64,000 bases of DNA from Amphibalanus amphitrite (GCF_019059575.1 NW_024881595.1:868001-932000); one strand, 5' to 3'. Shown: positions 34,401 through 49,400, counted from the first letter of the stretch. The notes: a model not told the origin generated them from the sequence alone. A program made the numbers and translations.

Positions 34401-37400
34401 GTGAGCATCGTCATCAATCGGTTCCGCAGTGCAATGGGGATTCCACAATACCATGAAGAGAGCAACCAGTGCAAGAGAACCCACCTCGTTGACGAACAGC
34501 TTGTGCTGGTCGAAGCTGTCCGTGAACCTCGAGAAGAGGTCGCCGACGTTCTCCAGACGGAAGTACATGAAGAGCACCATGCAGGCAAAGAACACCATGA
34601 TCTTCCACAGAGACACGAACAGGTAGGTGAAGTAGCGTGTCGTCTTCATCCGCTCCTTAATGGTTCCCAGATACTGGATGGCCTCTGTGGAGCGGAAAAG
34701 TCAGACCGTTACAGTTACCAATTATTGCGGGGTTATATTTTTTATTAGCCCACTAAGCTTTTCCATTGGAAAAGCTAGGAATCAAGTGTCAGGTGATTTG
34801 CACAATACACATCTAAGATCATTCCGATGCCAATTCAGCATTAGATGACCATTCGGATGGATTTTGAATTGTCTGCGGATTAATTTCGCTAAAACTGTTG
34901 CAGCTTCGAGATGCAAGACGCTGCATAAGCATAGTGAAATAAGACGAGCACATCTCATTCCATAGCGGTGCTTCTTGCTAACATATCTGATAGCAAAAGA
35001 ACCAGATCTCATCACACACCCAAATGAGTGATACATAGCGTGTCGAGATGCTGGCGGGCGGGATCACCTTGGGAGAGCATTAGTGTCCCGCAAAGACCGG
35101 TTCCCGTCAGCGATCCTCGCCTGGGATCGATGTGGAAAAATGTGAGGTGGCTGTGCACAGGTTTTGCATCATCGAATCAATTAGATGTTTAGATGAACTC
35201 TCGAAAACCATTGATGCAACGAACTGATGTGCTTTTTCGCCATTGTGTGTGAGGCATGAGTCATTGGCCTTGCTTTTTGTCTCAAGACGTGTTCGTTCAA
35301 CATTTATTATTTACCCAGAAGAAAAATAAGAGTCAACCCAAGCGAAGGTTTTATAATGTTCGCTTTACGGCCTTCCTGTCGTCCAGAGGTGAGCTGGGCG
35401 TTGTTACTTACTGACGCGCGACTTCTTATCGACGTAGTTCTCCCACCAGCCGAAAGACGTCAGCACCACCGCCAGAGGGATGGACCAGCAGGCGTTGACG
35501 TTTCCGCGCTGGTACTCGATAATGGGCCACACGATAAAGCCGGTGGCCTGGCCCAAGATGGCCGCGATATCGCACACCGTCTTCAAGAAGCGTTTCGACT
35601 CCTTGTTGGTGCGCGACAGCATGCCTGAGGGAGTAGGGGCCGGTTAGGGTGTTTTGTTTCGCTGATAACGGCTGGATAAATTGGAGGCCGCTTCAGAGGC
35701 TAAGTGATGTTGGATGTCACAAGGGGGCAAAAACTTGCCAAACAACGATTAGATGATTGTATAGTTAGATAGTTACAATTGCTTATTATGCATTATGTAC
35801 TTACATCCGCCATTGTTCGCATACTACTGTTGCTTTTTACTGATTGTTTGATACAGCGTTGGGATTATTGTGGCAGTGTGGCATTGTAAGTTTTAGCTCG
35901 CTACGCTTTGTTAAAATAAGAATCGCATCATAACCCTCAATAAAGCTACGGTACAACATTGTCCGCCAGACCGCCCGTTGGAATTCGTAAAAAAAAAAAC
36001 GTTTTACTCCCAACGCATGGTTGGGTCGCCAGGAATTAAACGCGAGCAAAGACGGAACTGGAAGTTGATCGATACCTTGAGCATGTTGACACTTGGTAAA
36101 TACGCTCAAGAAATCGGCTCTCTAGTAAGTCTCCTCCCTTCCTTCCTCCCTTCCCCTTCCTCTTCCCTTCTCCTCTCTGCCTCAGCGTATCAAACATTCC
36201 AAAGCTCCGCGCCAGCTCACGTACCGAATATTCCGGGCACGATACAGACGCAGTTGGTGAGCATGACGCCCTTGACGGCGTCCAGGTCCGGCAGCACGAA
36301 GAAGACGAGCAGCGCCAGGCCGATGATGTGTAGGGTCTCGAACATCACCACGACGAGGAAGTCGCGGAACCCGGGACGGCGCACCGACTGTCGGGAGGGA
36401 CATGGGACCGTCAGCAACGGAGGAGAGACAATAGCATTGGAATGTTTCGACGGTTGGAACACGGGCATGAGACCTCAGAATAATTAAACGCTGCCATGTA
36501 AAAAAAGATGAAGACTATAAGGTTAGAATGTGCATCTAGATTGAGCAAAATCTTGCACTTAAATTGAATCAAGGATTACGACTTAATGCCCTCTCTTTGT
36601 CTGTATGCTAGGCTCGCCGTCACCCCTACATGATCACCAATCACACGATTCCTATCGGCACTCACCATCCAATGATTACGTAACGGGAAAAACTCAGCAC
36701 TGTTTGGTCATTGCCCGACGATCAGATAAGCAGTGAGTGCTCTCAGCGGCGCTTAACGACGGCTCAAGATCGCTGCCCGCGGTGACACTGCCGCCTTTCC
36801 CCGTCTTATCTCGGTCCCGCCCGAACCAGCCTGTGTCCCGTTCCTTTGTACAAATCCCTCTTTTATGCTTTCACTGTCTCTTTTCGTCCATACCGCATCA
36901 CATACCCTCCCTCCCTAAGAACATTATGGTACATCACTCTGTTTCATTCTATTCCTTTGTTTCTTCATCTCGTTTATCCTTTTCCTTCATAATCCAGTCA
37001 CATATCACTTCATAGGTCCCTATATTGTGGCAGTCCCATCTTAGAACCCTGTCTCATCCCTGTCCCATCTCACAAAGACATGCCCCAGCCCTGTCCCGCT
37101 CCATTTCTTATTCCCGCTCCCATTCCATCCCAACCCGTTCTGGGGCCTCCCTCGCTCGGCCGGCCCGGGATGGGGGAGGACCGGTCGTCTTCCGAGAAAG
37201 TGGCTGACCTTGAAGAAGCACATCCTGGTGGAGCGAAACAGAGTGCCGGCCTCGGGTACCATGAAGCAGAAGAAGATGCACCATACCCAGGCGACCTTCT
37301 CCAGGTCCGGAAGCTGCACCCGCCATGTCTTGTCCAGGCCTGGTGACAGAAGAAAGGGTATATTAATACACGCACAGCAGGGCGCTACGGAGACTGCAAT

Positions 37401-40400
37401 AACTCAGTGAAACGTAGCACCAGGACTCGTGGGAACTGCAACGCAGCAAAAGAAGGTAACACTAAAATGGCTGGAAACTGCATTACAGCACAAGACGGTA
37501 ACACTGATGTAATCAGGAACAGCATGGCGGCTAATGCGTCACCTCAGCTTGTGAATAAGTAGTGAGTGAAGCTGAAGGATACCAGCTCGAAATATTCTCA
37601 GAAGGATATGAAGTCATTGGCATTGCCCTAGCACATGTGCCACTTATGGAGCAGAATTGTTCAGCACGCCAATGCATAATTTCGTTGAACTAAATCGGAT
37701 CGATTGCGTGCAGTTGAACATGCAAAGGTTTCAGCGCTTCATGTTCTGCACCTCAGAACTTCAGAAGCGAGCAATTTAGTTTCCTAAGGAAAATCTGCGG
37801 TTCGTAGGTACTTTGGTGTAACCTGCAAAGTTTGCGTCGGTGTCTTTTAGTGTGCTGGTTATCCGAGCCGTCCTCGGGTGTTCACGATATGATGGTAGTT
37901 ACCCGTGACATCGCGTGACAAGCTATGAAAAAAATTGACTTGCTCATGCGGCAGCAGGGGCTATTTAACCCGCGCACCGACGGGGGTCTGCGCCAACTTA
38001 GTACCGACGGGGGGGGGGCGGATGACCGCCCCCCCCTGAGATCTCGAGAACGAAGCAAGATAGCGACAAGCGGTAAACGGCATCGGATACGCACGGTCAT
38101 GATCTACAATTTTTACTAAGGTCATTTTCAGGTCAGGTCAAAGATGACGTCACAGGGGTCGAAAAAGTCAAAATGGCGGCGCTAAATATGGAGAGAGTCT
38201 TTCTCGAATAACTTTCGAATTAGTCAAGATAGGAACAAACTAAGGGCATCATCGTGATCCTCTCGTCAATCCGCATCGAATGATATATATGTTGACCTCG
38301 AAAGGTCAAGGTCAAAGGTTGACCTCAGGTCACGTGACCTCGAGGTCATCATGTATATCATTCGATGCGTCTTGACGAGCTGAACACAATGAGACCATCC
38401 ACGCGTCTGTATCTTGTTCCTGTACGGAGTTATTGGCCAAAAACCTTTGGTGACCTTTGATGACGTCACATGACCTCACAGCTGCCCAACAGCAAAACAG
38501 ACCTCAAGGTAGTGAAGGTTGATCGTATATGAAGTCATGTATGGTATATGGGGCCATTCCGACCCGTTTTAGTGGTAAAAACAGGGAGTTGATTTTTCCC
38601 CCATTGACTTATAATGGGGAGGTCGCGAAATTGACCTGACCTTAGGTCACCGATATCAAAATTCCGAGATATACAAATTGTAGCTACTAATGACCTTATA
38701 ACATCCTGCGACTTTCAAAGGCCTCCGACATCTACTGTAGCTCTGGCACGGTGACAAAGTTGCAAAAAAGTGACTTGAGGTTGGGTCATTCAAAGTGACC
38801 TGGTGACCTGACCTTGAAAGGTAGGAGGTTCAAACTTGCACACCATGTGTAAAATTGATAAGGGAGTAGTCATACCAAATTTCGCGGCGCTACGCGCCGC
38901 GGTTTTCCCGCTATTCGCGAAAAACCTCAGGGGGGCGGATATCCGCCCCCCCCCCGTCGGTGCGCGGGTTAAAGCTTGACAGCGTGAGTGCTGAGCAGCC
39001 CAGCAGTTGGTATGTTTGTTTGATCGGGAAAATAGTTCCACGTGGTTTTCGGTGCCATTGTCAGTGCTGTCCCACCTAGCGATTATATAAGATCTTCCGA
39101 ACTTTATGCTCTGAAGTCTGAAGCAATTGCACACCTGGAAGTTTGCAATCTGATATCAAGTCTGCTAAACAGTTCTTATACGTTGATTTTTTCATAAATA
39201 CCATGCACTCATTGTGCTTGTTTTGAAGGACAACAGATTTACGCCTTTCGCTCAATCAACGACGATCCCTTCACACAGAATCAAACAATACCGACCACTT
39301 TCAGTCAACAGCTGGAACAATACCACCCTGATTAGAGCGGCCCTCTGCCCAAAGCGGCGGCGTTACTGGAGCGTCTCGGGCGGGGGGCTGGCGGTACCAT
39401 CCCGGGCAGCCGGCGGCGGCGGCAGGCCTTGGAGCACCCCGCCCCGGCCCGCCCCGGCCCGTCCCGGCTCCGACCGACCGCAGGGCGTGGTCCCCAGCTG
39501 CGCCACTCCCGACCAAGGACAGAGCCCGGTTTTTGTGGCCGCCGGACGCGGCGCGCACGTCGCCGGTTTCCTGGAGACCGGCCCTCCTGGCGAGATGGAC
39601 ACCGTCCTAATGGCGTGGCGGTCGAAACGGCTGTTGGCCTTGTAAATGATGAGTTTGGTGGTCTCTTTATATGCAAACAAACCCGGAAGATGCCGACATT
39701 GACGGATGTGAATTAAGATGCGTACACTTCATGGTTTGATGGCTCTTCGTTGAGTGTTACCTTTTGATGTCAAGAATCTCTTCATGCATAATTTCATCTG
39801 GCTGTTGTCTTTTGGAGTGTTGATATTGATCAGATAATAAATGTAAAAGCGGACATTTTCAGCTTTCAGCATTTACGATGCACCGACAGGTAATCAATTT
39901 AGCGAGAAAGTATTCGCTGAAATATATGCTGGGTTTGAGGGTAGATCAGTGGAGCGACAGCCGGATTTAACGAACTACTTCTGACCCCGATAAGTCTACT
40001 TTTGCTTTCATGCAGATAAAGGATTCCTTTGTTCAACTCTTTGCCAAACTGTGTGCTGCGCTGGGTTTTATCCAATAACAATGCCTTTATCGTATCGAGT
40101 GACACAACGAATCCCGTGCTCACGCCCCGATGCACAATGCAGATAGCACTTTCATTTACCTCAGAAACACGTGAGGTTCAGTCTCCAGCCAAGGCGAGTG
40201 TGTCGGGTTTCCCGTCCGGATAGGGCGGCTCCCTCTGCCGCGCCACTGCTGACCATCGGACCTCGCCCGTGTTGGGGGCGCCTCACCCGTCCCAGGACCT
40301 CGCCCCTCCGTCCGGCCGACCGGGCCGCCAAGGCCGGGAGCTGTCACTGGACCGGACGGCCACCGGAGGGCAGGGTGTGGTCCCGCCCGAGCCGGACGGA

Positions 40401-43400
40401 GCTGCGCACCTCCTGAACTGGTCCAGGATGTTCTCAGGGCGGTATCAGATGGCGGAGCATGAGAGGCGGTTTGTGGATGACAAACAACGCTGTGTTTGTC
40501 CGGAGCAAACACGATCAACGGCCCCCAGTTCAGCCAAACACATCGGGAATTCTGTTGACAGAACGCGTTCTTCTACTTCCCGAGTTTGAGGCAAGTGGTC
40601 AACGCAAGCTGCAACTAAAATCACATGCATGTGCCCTTGCTCGGGATGAATCATCGGATGATGAGTTGCCGTTTTAGCTGACATTCCAGCGCAGAGGACC
40701 GGAACTGAGATACCGACTGGTCGGTCGTCCCGCAACCTGGACAACGGAGTCAGCGAATTTCCAGAGCTATCGATGCATGGCGGTGTCATGAGTGGTGACG
40801 ATTCTTTGGAACTGCGTTGGCATCGGCGGCACCTTAGTCGCAAGGGATAGGTACAGTCTTTCAACCAGTCAGCGTCCAGTCACTGCGCAGTTCGATCGGT
40901 GGCGGCGACTTGACGCTGATCTCCCATCAGATTCGGACTGAGTTCACATGATCTCCAGCATTCATCAGCCGTCACTTTCCATGACCTTCTGGAGTAGCGC
41001 GCGCGTCAGCGGTAACTCACGGTGGCCGTGATCTGTCCGCGAGCGTGTCGAGCTGTCTGATGACCCGGAACCACCCCTTGGCACGTCATCGAGCTGTCTG
41101 CGTGGGCGGCGGCCGGAAGCCGTCTGCGCCCGCGGCGGCGGCGGGAGGGGGCCGCCCGACGCAGCCCGGCCGCCCGGCACCGTCCAGAGGAGCGGCGCGG
41201 GTGCGACTGTACAAAAAACGAAAGTTAACCGGTCGACCTTGGGGCGGCAGCTGAGCCGGCGCGGCGCGGGAGAGAGACACCGTTACACCTCTCCCGGCCG
41301 GCGCCGCAGCTCTCCGTGGCCTCTCGAGTCTTTGTAGGGATCTCCGGTGACTCTCAGTGACTCAGGAGTCAGCCCGACTCTCTATGATAATTAGGAACGG
41401 GTGTGATCCTTACTGAGTTTACGCGACTCTTTACTTTTTGGAGAGAACAGAACCGCAGCACTTTGTTATATCCGAACCCTCCACAATAAGCCCAAACTTA
41501 CTGCTTACCAACTGGCATTCGGTGTGAATGTCGATGAGACAGCTATTTCGAACCACTTCGAGTGGTTTGGACTGGAATCCATATTTATCTTGGTTATTCC
41601 TCTTTTCACAATCCGTAGCCTGTGACTCGGTCCATGGTCGTTTTGTCCGCCTGACATGTTACTATCAGTATCAGTAGCTGCCGTGGCTATGGCAGCCCTG
41701 CGGCGGTTCATGGGGCACTGGCAACTAAAGGATGAGGTGAATAATAAACGGACGGGATTAGGAGACGGCGGCTGTGCCAACGGCCTCTGAGGGACACGTT
41801 CCCAGAACTGAAAAGACAAATGAAGCAAGCAGAGAGGCTATGCTTATTCGCTAGCGATGTTTCTATGTAGAATACCTTAGTGGCACTTTTCACGACTGCC
41901 CCATGTTAGGCGGCAAGTCTGCTTGGTTAATCTTATCGCTAAGCCAATCTTCTCCGATATAGCCGGAAATCGTGTCCGAGAGATGTTAAGTGTCTGGGCT
42001 GAGATAATCCTACAATCTCGAAACTACTTTCTAAATATGATCCTGGGTGTATTTCTTGCGATGAAATCATATGTACCAAAGTAGGTATCACCAGGAATTA
42101 AAAGACTGGTTATTAAGGTCTTGAAAACCAAAGACATATATACGATTAGCTTGGCATGGAGTTTGTTCAAAACACTCAAGTCACCGCTGCGCTCCGAGAC
42201 ACACAGCTCGGCGTCAATCCAATGCTGGCATTCAGCCTCTGCGTTCTTTCATCTCGGCCGTCAGTTTGGACTGTGTTTGTTGCCGGTCTCACGCCCTGAC
42301 CGTGGCGCGGGCCCTTCACTTTGGCCGGTGCTGGCAGCGGGCCCGCACCCCCACTCCTTCTCGGCCGCTTGACCCACATTCGGGCGTGACCGTCTCCCAT
42401 TGCGGCACTCTGGAATGGGCCGACAGCCTGCCGCGTGCCACGCCCTCCCCCTCTCTCCCCTCCCCGGCGGGCCGGTCAGCTCAGCGGCCGCCGCAGTCGG
42501 ATCTGTCGTATCAGAGGCTACCGGGGGCAACAAAAACGTGCAACAGCGCTACCTGATCACAGACGACAGGAGTCGCTGCTGCCGGTGTAAAAACTGGAGC
42601 CCGAACCACGGAACAGGAAGACGGCGGGGTTCTATAGGGCTGGTATTGTACTGAGAGTGAGACGGCAGCGGCTCGCACGGGCGGCGGCGAACGGGATTTA
42701 ATTGCTGCTGGGAACAGCCCGAATGTGCAGCCAAGGTCGCTTGGAGTAAATAGCGACAATAACAGCTAGTGCAGTGCTTCCTGTAGTTAGGCGGCTGTCA
42801 GTGGAATTACTTTGGTCGTTAATTTGGCAGCCACGTAATTGTATAACAGTCGTTGGCATACTTGATGAGAATCTGGATGCTGCTTCAGGGCGTGAGACGA
42901 TTGTGAGTCATTGGATGTTTTTTTTAAGCTTCATATGTCATCTCAGGGATATATCTTGAAACGGTCTGCAGATTTGCCGTTATTCTTCCATTGCCAGACG
43001 TCTAATCCTTTCTTTGTCATCGAACAGTCCCATACCCTGCAGAATTTCGGCCGATGAGATCATCCTGTTGCCGGCATGTTCTCTGAATTCATACTCTGAA
43101 TACCGCCCAGCTACGCCTAATTTTCAGGAAGGCTGCACCTCTGCTCGCATAGCTTCTACGTCCTCACATCTGTTCTTTGTCTGATACCGTGTGGAGCTCC
43201 ACCCAAATCCCTTTTTACTGTCCAACGGCTCCCAGGTCTTCTCGAAACTTTGCGCCCTCTGGTCTCTGTCGCCGCTAGTAACTGCCAGTCTAAATGCGCC
43301 CACACTCCGTCTCCCCTGTTCATCTCGTTCACCACATAAGGACACTGTTTGGCCGCGGCCACAAATCAGCTCGTGTAGATCGGACTTGTATGACGTCATC

Positions 43401-46400
43401 GTGGGGCCAGGGTCACCCTCCGCGGCTGGACAGTGGACGGGAGAGCGAACGAGCCGGTTTTGACATTGAGGTTTTGTCCGAACTCCGAACAGCCTGGTGG
43501 AGTCCCGTGAATTGAGCGTCAACAAGCTCACGGATATGAAGCGTGGTTGGAGGAGTGGGGACTGGGAGGACCAGTCAGAGAGAAAGGGCACAGTGACAGT
43601 TGTTTACCGGACGGCGTGTGATTGATGGCGAAAGTCAGTGAGATCGCGCCGGAGCTGTTCACGCTTCACCGGGCAGAACAAGTCGAGTCGAGCACTAGAG
43701 CAGCATGAGTAAAGGTTACGGTGAGACATGCGTACGGTTACTTGTGGTGTCTTGTGCGCCATCACACTTCATCACATTGTGACCTTTGACATGATGCATA
43801 GGCAGATGTCATGCATCGTCTTCAGGGCATGGAGTCTAGAAAGCAAAGCCTGCTGCCAACACGAATTCCTACACAGCTTGATCTCAACACAATTATTGCT
43901 TCGATTGTGCTCCGAACTCGACGCCTCCCAGACGGAATCCCGCAGCTCCGCTCTAGGCCCGGTCCCGACTCGGGCAGGAACTTGCAGCTCTATTCCGGGC
44001 GGGCCGTCTTCCCAATAGCGGCCCGACCGGGTGTGGTGCACTGCGCCGGCCGCCCGATGACCCCAATGAAGCTCGGCTGGCGACCGGCCCGGGAACTCTC
44101 GCTCTCACTCGGAGACTGGGCCGCGGTCAGCTGATTAACGGGGCACGGCGGCTCGGCGACAGACGACAGAGTTTTGGTCGCAGCGGCGAAACTATCAGCT
44201 GGGAGTCACTGACATGCTATAATGGCCAAATGCCGCCTCTCAAGATTGTGGCAGACTGGAGGTGTGTCAATAATTCATGAGACCCATTGTAGAGATATGA
44301 CTGGATGCAAAACTTTCATGCGTTTTGTATAAGGATTGAAATTTTTACGTCGTTTTTGCGTGAAGAGATGCTAAAGAATACTGCGACTGGCGCCAAAGGA
44401 TTTTGATGCTGTTCGCCCACCACATATCCATATTTCAACACTGAGCACAAGTCCAACAAAGAAAATCGCCTCCGCTCCTGCCTTCCAGCTCTGCTAGACA
44501 TCCCGGTGGCCAGCCCATCTTAGAGCTGCTTGCGGGCACAGTGAGCCAAAAAACAGGCCGGCCTTCTACCTAGACCGGTCTGCCGGGCGGCATCACCGTC
44601 AGACAAAACACGACGGGCGGACTGTCCACGGTTACCGGCGTCTACCAGCGCGGTATCGACTGGTTACCGATGGATTACCAGCGCGATTACCGGCGGGACA
44701 CGTCACCGGTCGTCAGTCGGCCCTGGCGTGGGTGGCGCGACAGCCGCCCCTCTCCTCCGCCGCAGTACCTGTCACCGCAGAGAACCGGCACGTGACGTCA
44801 CTGCGGGAGCCGTCCGTGTACCGGCATTACCAACACCAGGCGTTAGCAAGGTATTTCTGGTGAGGGGCAGCCCTGTCGGGAATGCCTCCCGCATGTCCAA
44901 GTCCGCGTGTTTTACCACCCATACGATGACTTAGGGCAGTCCGTCGTGCTCCCGATGGAAGCATTGTGTTATTGGAGGCTGTTTCCAGGTCGGTCGCCGG
45001 ACGTGGCTGGTTTGATCGGATCTAGCTCAATGATTGGTTAGTGGGGGGCGCTGAGATCCGCCAGCTGCTGCACCTCAGAGATTTTCCGTCAGATTTTTCG
45101 TCAGCAATGGAAGATGGTGACGTTTCAAGGCTAGGGCTGATGTTCGACAGGCTGAACGGTGGTGGCGAATTTAGTAGCGTCTGGTTGTCACGGGAATCGG
45201 CATCAAATATAAAACCGATGACTTATCACGCGCACTGCAGGGGGGGGGGGGGTTGTTTTCAACCCCCCCCTGTGGTTTTTCGCAAATCGCGAGAAAACGG
45301 CGGCGCGTAGCGCCGCCAAATTTTGCATACCTGTTCTCCCAACTTTTGCACACCTTGAGTAAAAATTTTGACCCCAGGTGACCTATGGTCAGGTCACCAG
45401 GTCAGGTCAAGTGACCCTACCTCGAAACGTAAATTTCGAAGTTTGCAATCCCACCAAGCCCACAGTTGTTGAGATATGATCTTGAAACCCACAGGAAATA
45501 GTAAAGTCATCACGAGCTACAACTTGTATATCTCGGAATTTTTATATCGATGACCTAAGGTCAGGTCATTTTTGCGACCGGCCCATTATAAGTCAATGGG
45601 AGAAATTTCAACTTACTCTGAATGCCATCCTATGACTTCAATACGCTCAGGATCATAGTATTACAGGTCCCTGTTGGTGATTTCACCGAAACATATCACT
45701 TATGACCTTTGGAAGGTGATCTCCAGGTCATCTTAGGTCACCTGAGGTCACCAGCGGTTTTTCTTCAATAACTTGAGATTGAATAGAGATAGAGACTCCG
45801 TTCGACGTTTATCGTGTTTTTCTCGTCAATGCGGATCGAATGATATGCAACATGACCTATTTCGGTCAGGTCATGACCTTGACCTGAGGTCAATTTTTCA
45901 ACTTGACCTTTCGAGGTCATATTATATATCATTCGATGCGCCTTGACGAGCTAAGAACGATGGCGTTCGAATCGATCCTCTGTCTTGTGTGCAAGACAAG
46001 TTATTCAAGAAAAACTACCGCGAAATTCCTGTTGTGAAAATCGTAACATTTTGTCTTCGGTGACCTCTGGTGACCTCGTTTTTGTGTTTTTGTGACCTGA
46101 CCCAAAAATGATCTTAGTATTTCTTGTAGATCTCATCTTAACCTATCCAACGCCGTTTACCGCTTGTCGCTACGTTGCGCCGTTTTCGAGATCTCAGGGG
46201 GGGTTGTTTTCAACCCCCCCCCCCCTGCAGTTCGTGTTCGGCTCAGACCCGCTGCAGTGCGCGTGTTATGTTGACGGTAACTAAAAAATCGGCATACATA
46301 CACCCCTACACAATTACTTTTTCACTGAAGCGGGGCGGTCATCGGATGATTTTAAAAGTGTACTGGATTTCCATCTCATCAGACTAACTTCGTCTCCTTG

Positions 46401-49400
46401 CTCAACTTTTTTTGCTGGAAAAATCACACGATACGCCCAAAACAAGTTCTCGTTGCAGGTGCTGTAAAATATTGTTATACAAGCTACCCCTCCGGTCACA
46501 GCGAGCACTAATCTTAGCAACAGCTTAGCAGTGCTTCTGTCTATACTATTCGGTCGCCACCACATGTCTTTTCCTTCCGGCCTACAAGTCACGAAATTTG
46601 CCGTATATATCGTGTTTTCGTAGGAACAGCTGCACCTTAATGTTCATGTTCTGGGCTGTTAACGTTCCTGGTTGAGTTTCCTTTCGGGGTCGATGGCTGG
46701 AACGGTTGGATCGCATAACGGCATCACGAAACAGCCTTCCGTACAGAAAAACTGCTGGAGTATAATGACTCAATCTGATACCAGATACTGATATACCCCG
46801 AAGTTGACTTCCCGTACCTACAGACAGTGCATGCATTAAGTTTTTCCATTGGCGCCAGGATTACGTGTCATATTAACCGTGGACATTCATGTCAACATGC
46901 ATGATGTTATGTTCTACTTCGGCACATTTCGCTACGTCAACGCAACGGATGACCTGAAATGCAAATCGCTTCTGGAACACGCCTCCAATTCAGAGGTCCT
47001 TGTTTGCATTTGCACATCTTCAGGATGCATCTAATTGCGTTGCAGCTTCTGACGCGGCATCATGATTCGCCATACACCGGAGTATTTCCAAACATGAAGA
47101 ATGTAGATCGTATTCTCGGAGGTCGTCTCGCTTCCACTAACATGGATCTACAGCACAGTCGAATGCACCCTGGCATCCGGCTGAGGTCCGGAGACTCGGT
47201 AGTCAGTAGTAGTACCCACCGCATCCTGCAGTCTGTGGATCAGTGCAGCTCTCTGTCCGTAATCGGACTTCGGAGAGACGCGGGCCGGTCCTGTCTTCAG
47301 ACGTCCAGCCCGGTGGTCGCCGGCGAAAGCCAGCCGGTCCGCCGCGCCGTCCCGGCCCCGGAGCCCGACACTAGATAGCCTTGGCCGCCGGAGCTACGAG
47401 ATGCCGACCCTCTGTGTTTGCTGCGCAAAAGTCTGGCCGGGTTTGGACTGATTGGAGGTCCGTCAGAACAGCTGGACCACGAAAGACTATGAGGGCTTGT
47501 CGCCGGAAGGCACGCATGTAGTATTGCCTGCTTGCATCGATCGGCTCTTTTTATGGCTCGAGCTCTGGCGACTATTCTTAATCACCTTGCGCCGGCATGT
47601 CGTTCTCACGAGAAATTTCTTCTCACGCCTATATCGCACCGTGAGCGGCCATTTTTACAGCCGCAGCACGATATTCAGCCCTTTGTTTGGTCAGCCGGCT
47701 GTTCAGGTAGCCGCCGCACCAAGTTCATGACTGCACCCCATCGAGGCGTGTTCCGATCGCTCACGAGCGCGGTGTCTGGCGGCCTTCCTCGGCCGCTAGT
47801 CTCTGCTTCCTGTTCGGCGGCCACGCCGCGCCGCCCTGTGCGCACGGCTGCCGTCGAGCCATTACGGTGGTCACCGCCGCGGAGCGATGAGGCAATCATG
47901 GCGCAGAGACGACCTTGCTCGTCAGTCGTCTGAATACCGACCGGTCACGAGAGCGGAACGGACGCGGCGGCTGTGGCGTCACATCCAGTGTCGCAGAAAT
48001 TGACGGCTATTGAACTGGGGCGTGGTAACCTTCTTTGTGTTGGTCACAGCCGGCGACGATTCGTGACCATTGGTGGTCGAAATGGGATCGATTTTGCTGC
48101 TCGACTTCAAAACCACACATGGACAAAAAGCTGAGACAAACAGACATCAATAAAGAGCTCGTCCAAGGTGTGACCTCACACCTCATAACCATACGCATTC
48201 GGTACTCACCAATATTCCTGTTGCAGTATTCGACGCTCTTGTCCGTCTTGAGCTGTGAGGTCATGAAGAGTGTGGTGCCCTTGGCGATGACGCCGCAGGT
48301 GAGGACGACGCCGAATGTGATGATGATGACGATCACCTTGATGATCTTGACGGTGATCTCGAGGCAGCGCTGGTTGGCCTCGGAGCCGGAGTCGTTCTCC
48401 GGGGGCAGCACGCGGAACACGTCCCATCGCTTTGTTTCCGGGACGATACTCCGCCGACTGCGGGTAGAACGATGGGTCAGAACTCAGACGGTGCGGTGGG
48501 GTGCGCCGGGGTGTTGATTTGGTTTGGTTTGCATTGTTTAAGATACGGAATAATGTCAAAGGGTTTACTTCAACGGACTCATTCATATTCAGTGGTAATT
48601 ACTTCGAATCGAAACATCTAGTAGAATTAGGTCGTAATTTGTGTAAAAGGGAAAGCAGTATGGTAATGGTCGCTGAAGCCTAGATGCTAGAAAAAAAAAA
48701 CAAGCACGAACACTCATCGCATATGTAATGCAAGGCATGTAGGTGCAATGCAATGTATGTATGCAAGGCACTAAACAATGCTTTAAAAAAGATAACTTCA
48801 TCGTCATTTTATGCACCAATCACCGGGGAATAGATGCTATCCGTGGGCCTTGTGTCCTCAGGTCTGGCTGTGAGTTGTTTAAATTACTCAATTATCTCGG
48901 GCCGTTATGCCGCCGGCGGACCGGTATTGGGCGTTCATTATCGGTAATCATTCACTGGTAACCCCCCAGGGGGACGGTGGGGGGGGGGAGGTTCCGATCG
49001 GACAGAGGTCGAAGGTCGGGTCGACCCCGGGCCCTGACACTAGACAGACCGGCACCGGACGGAAAACCTCAGGTGGGCCACCTCTCCCGTCTCCGTGACT
49101 TCGAAATACGCTGAGCTGGATGAGCCGACGCAGCTCTTCAGGGATTTAGGTCTTGTTACTTGAAGGATAGACAGAATAATCAGGAACATAAATTTGTCAT
49201 CCTGGATCTAAGGGCTTCTGCTTGTCCTTGAGCTCTTGGACATCTGAAAGTGAACGTCTGGATAACGAAATGACTGGGGTGCTATCGCCATATTATACGT
49301 CATAGTGCAAGTCACATACTGAATCACCTGACTTGACCCTTTCTTTCAGGGCTGGAGCACGACCGACATGCTCTCAAAAGAACCTCAAATAAAAAAATAC

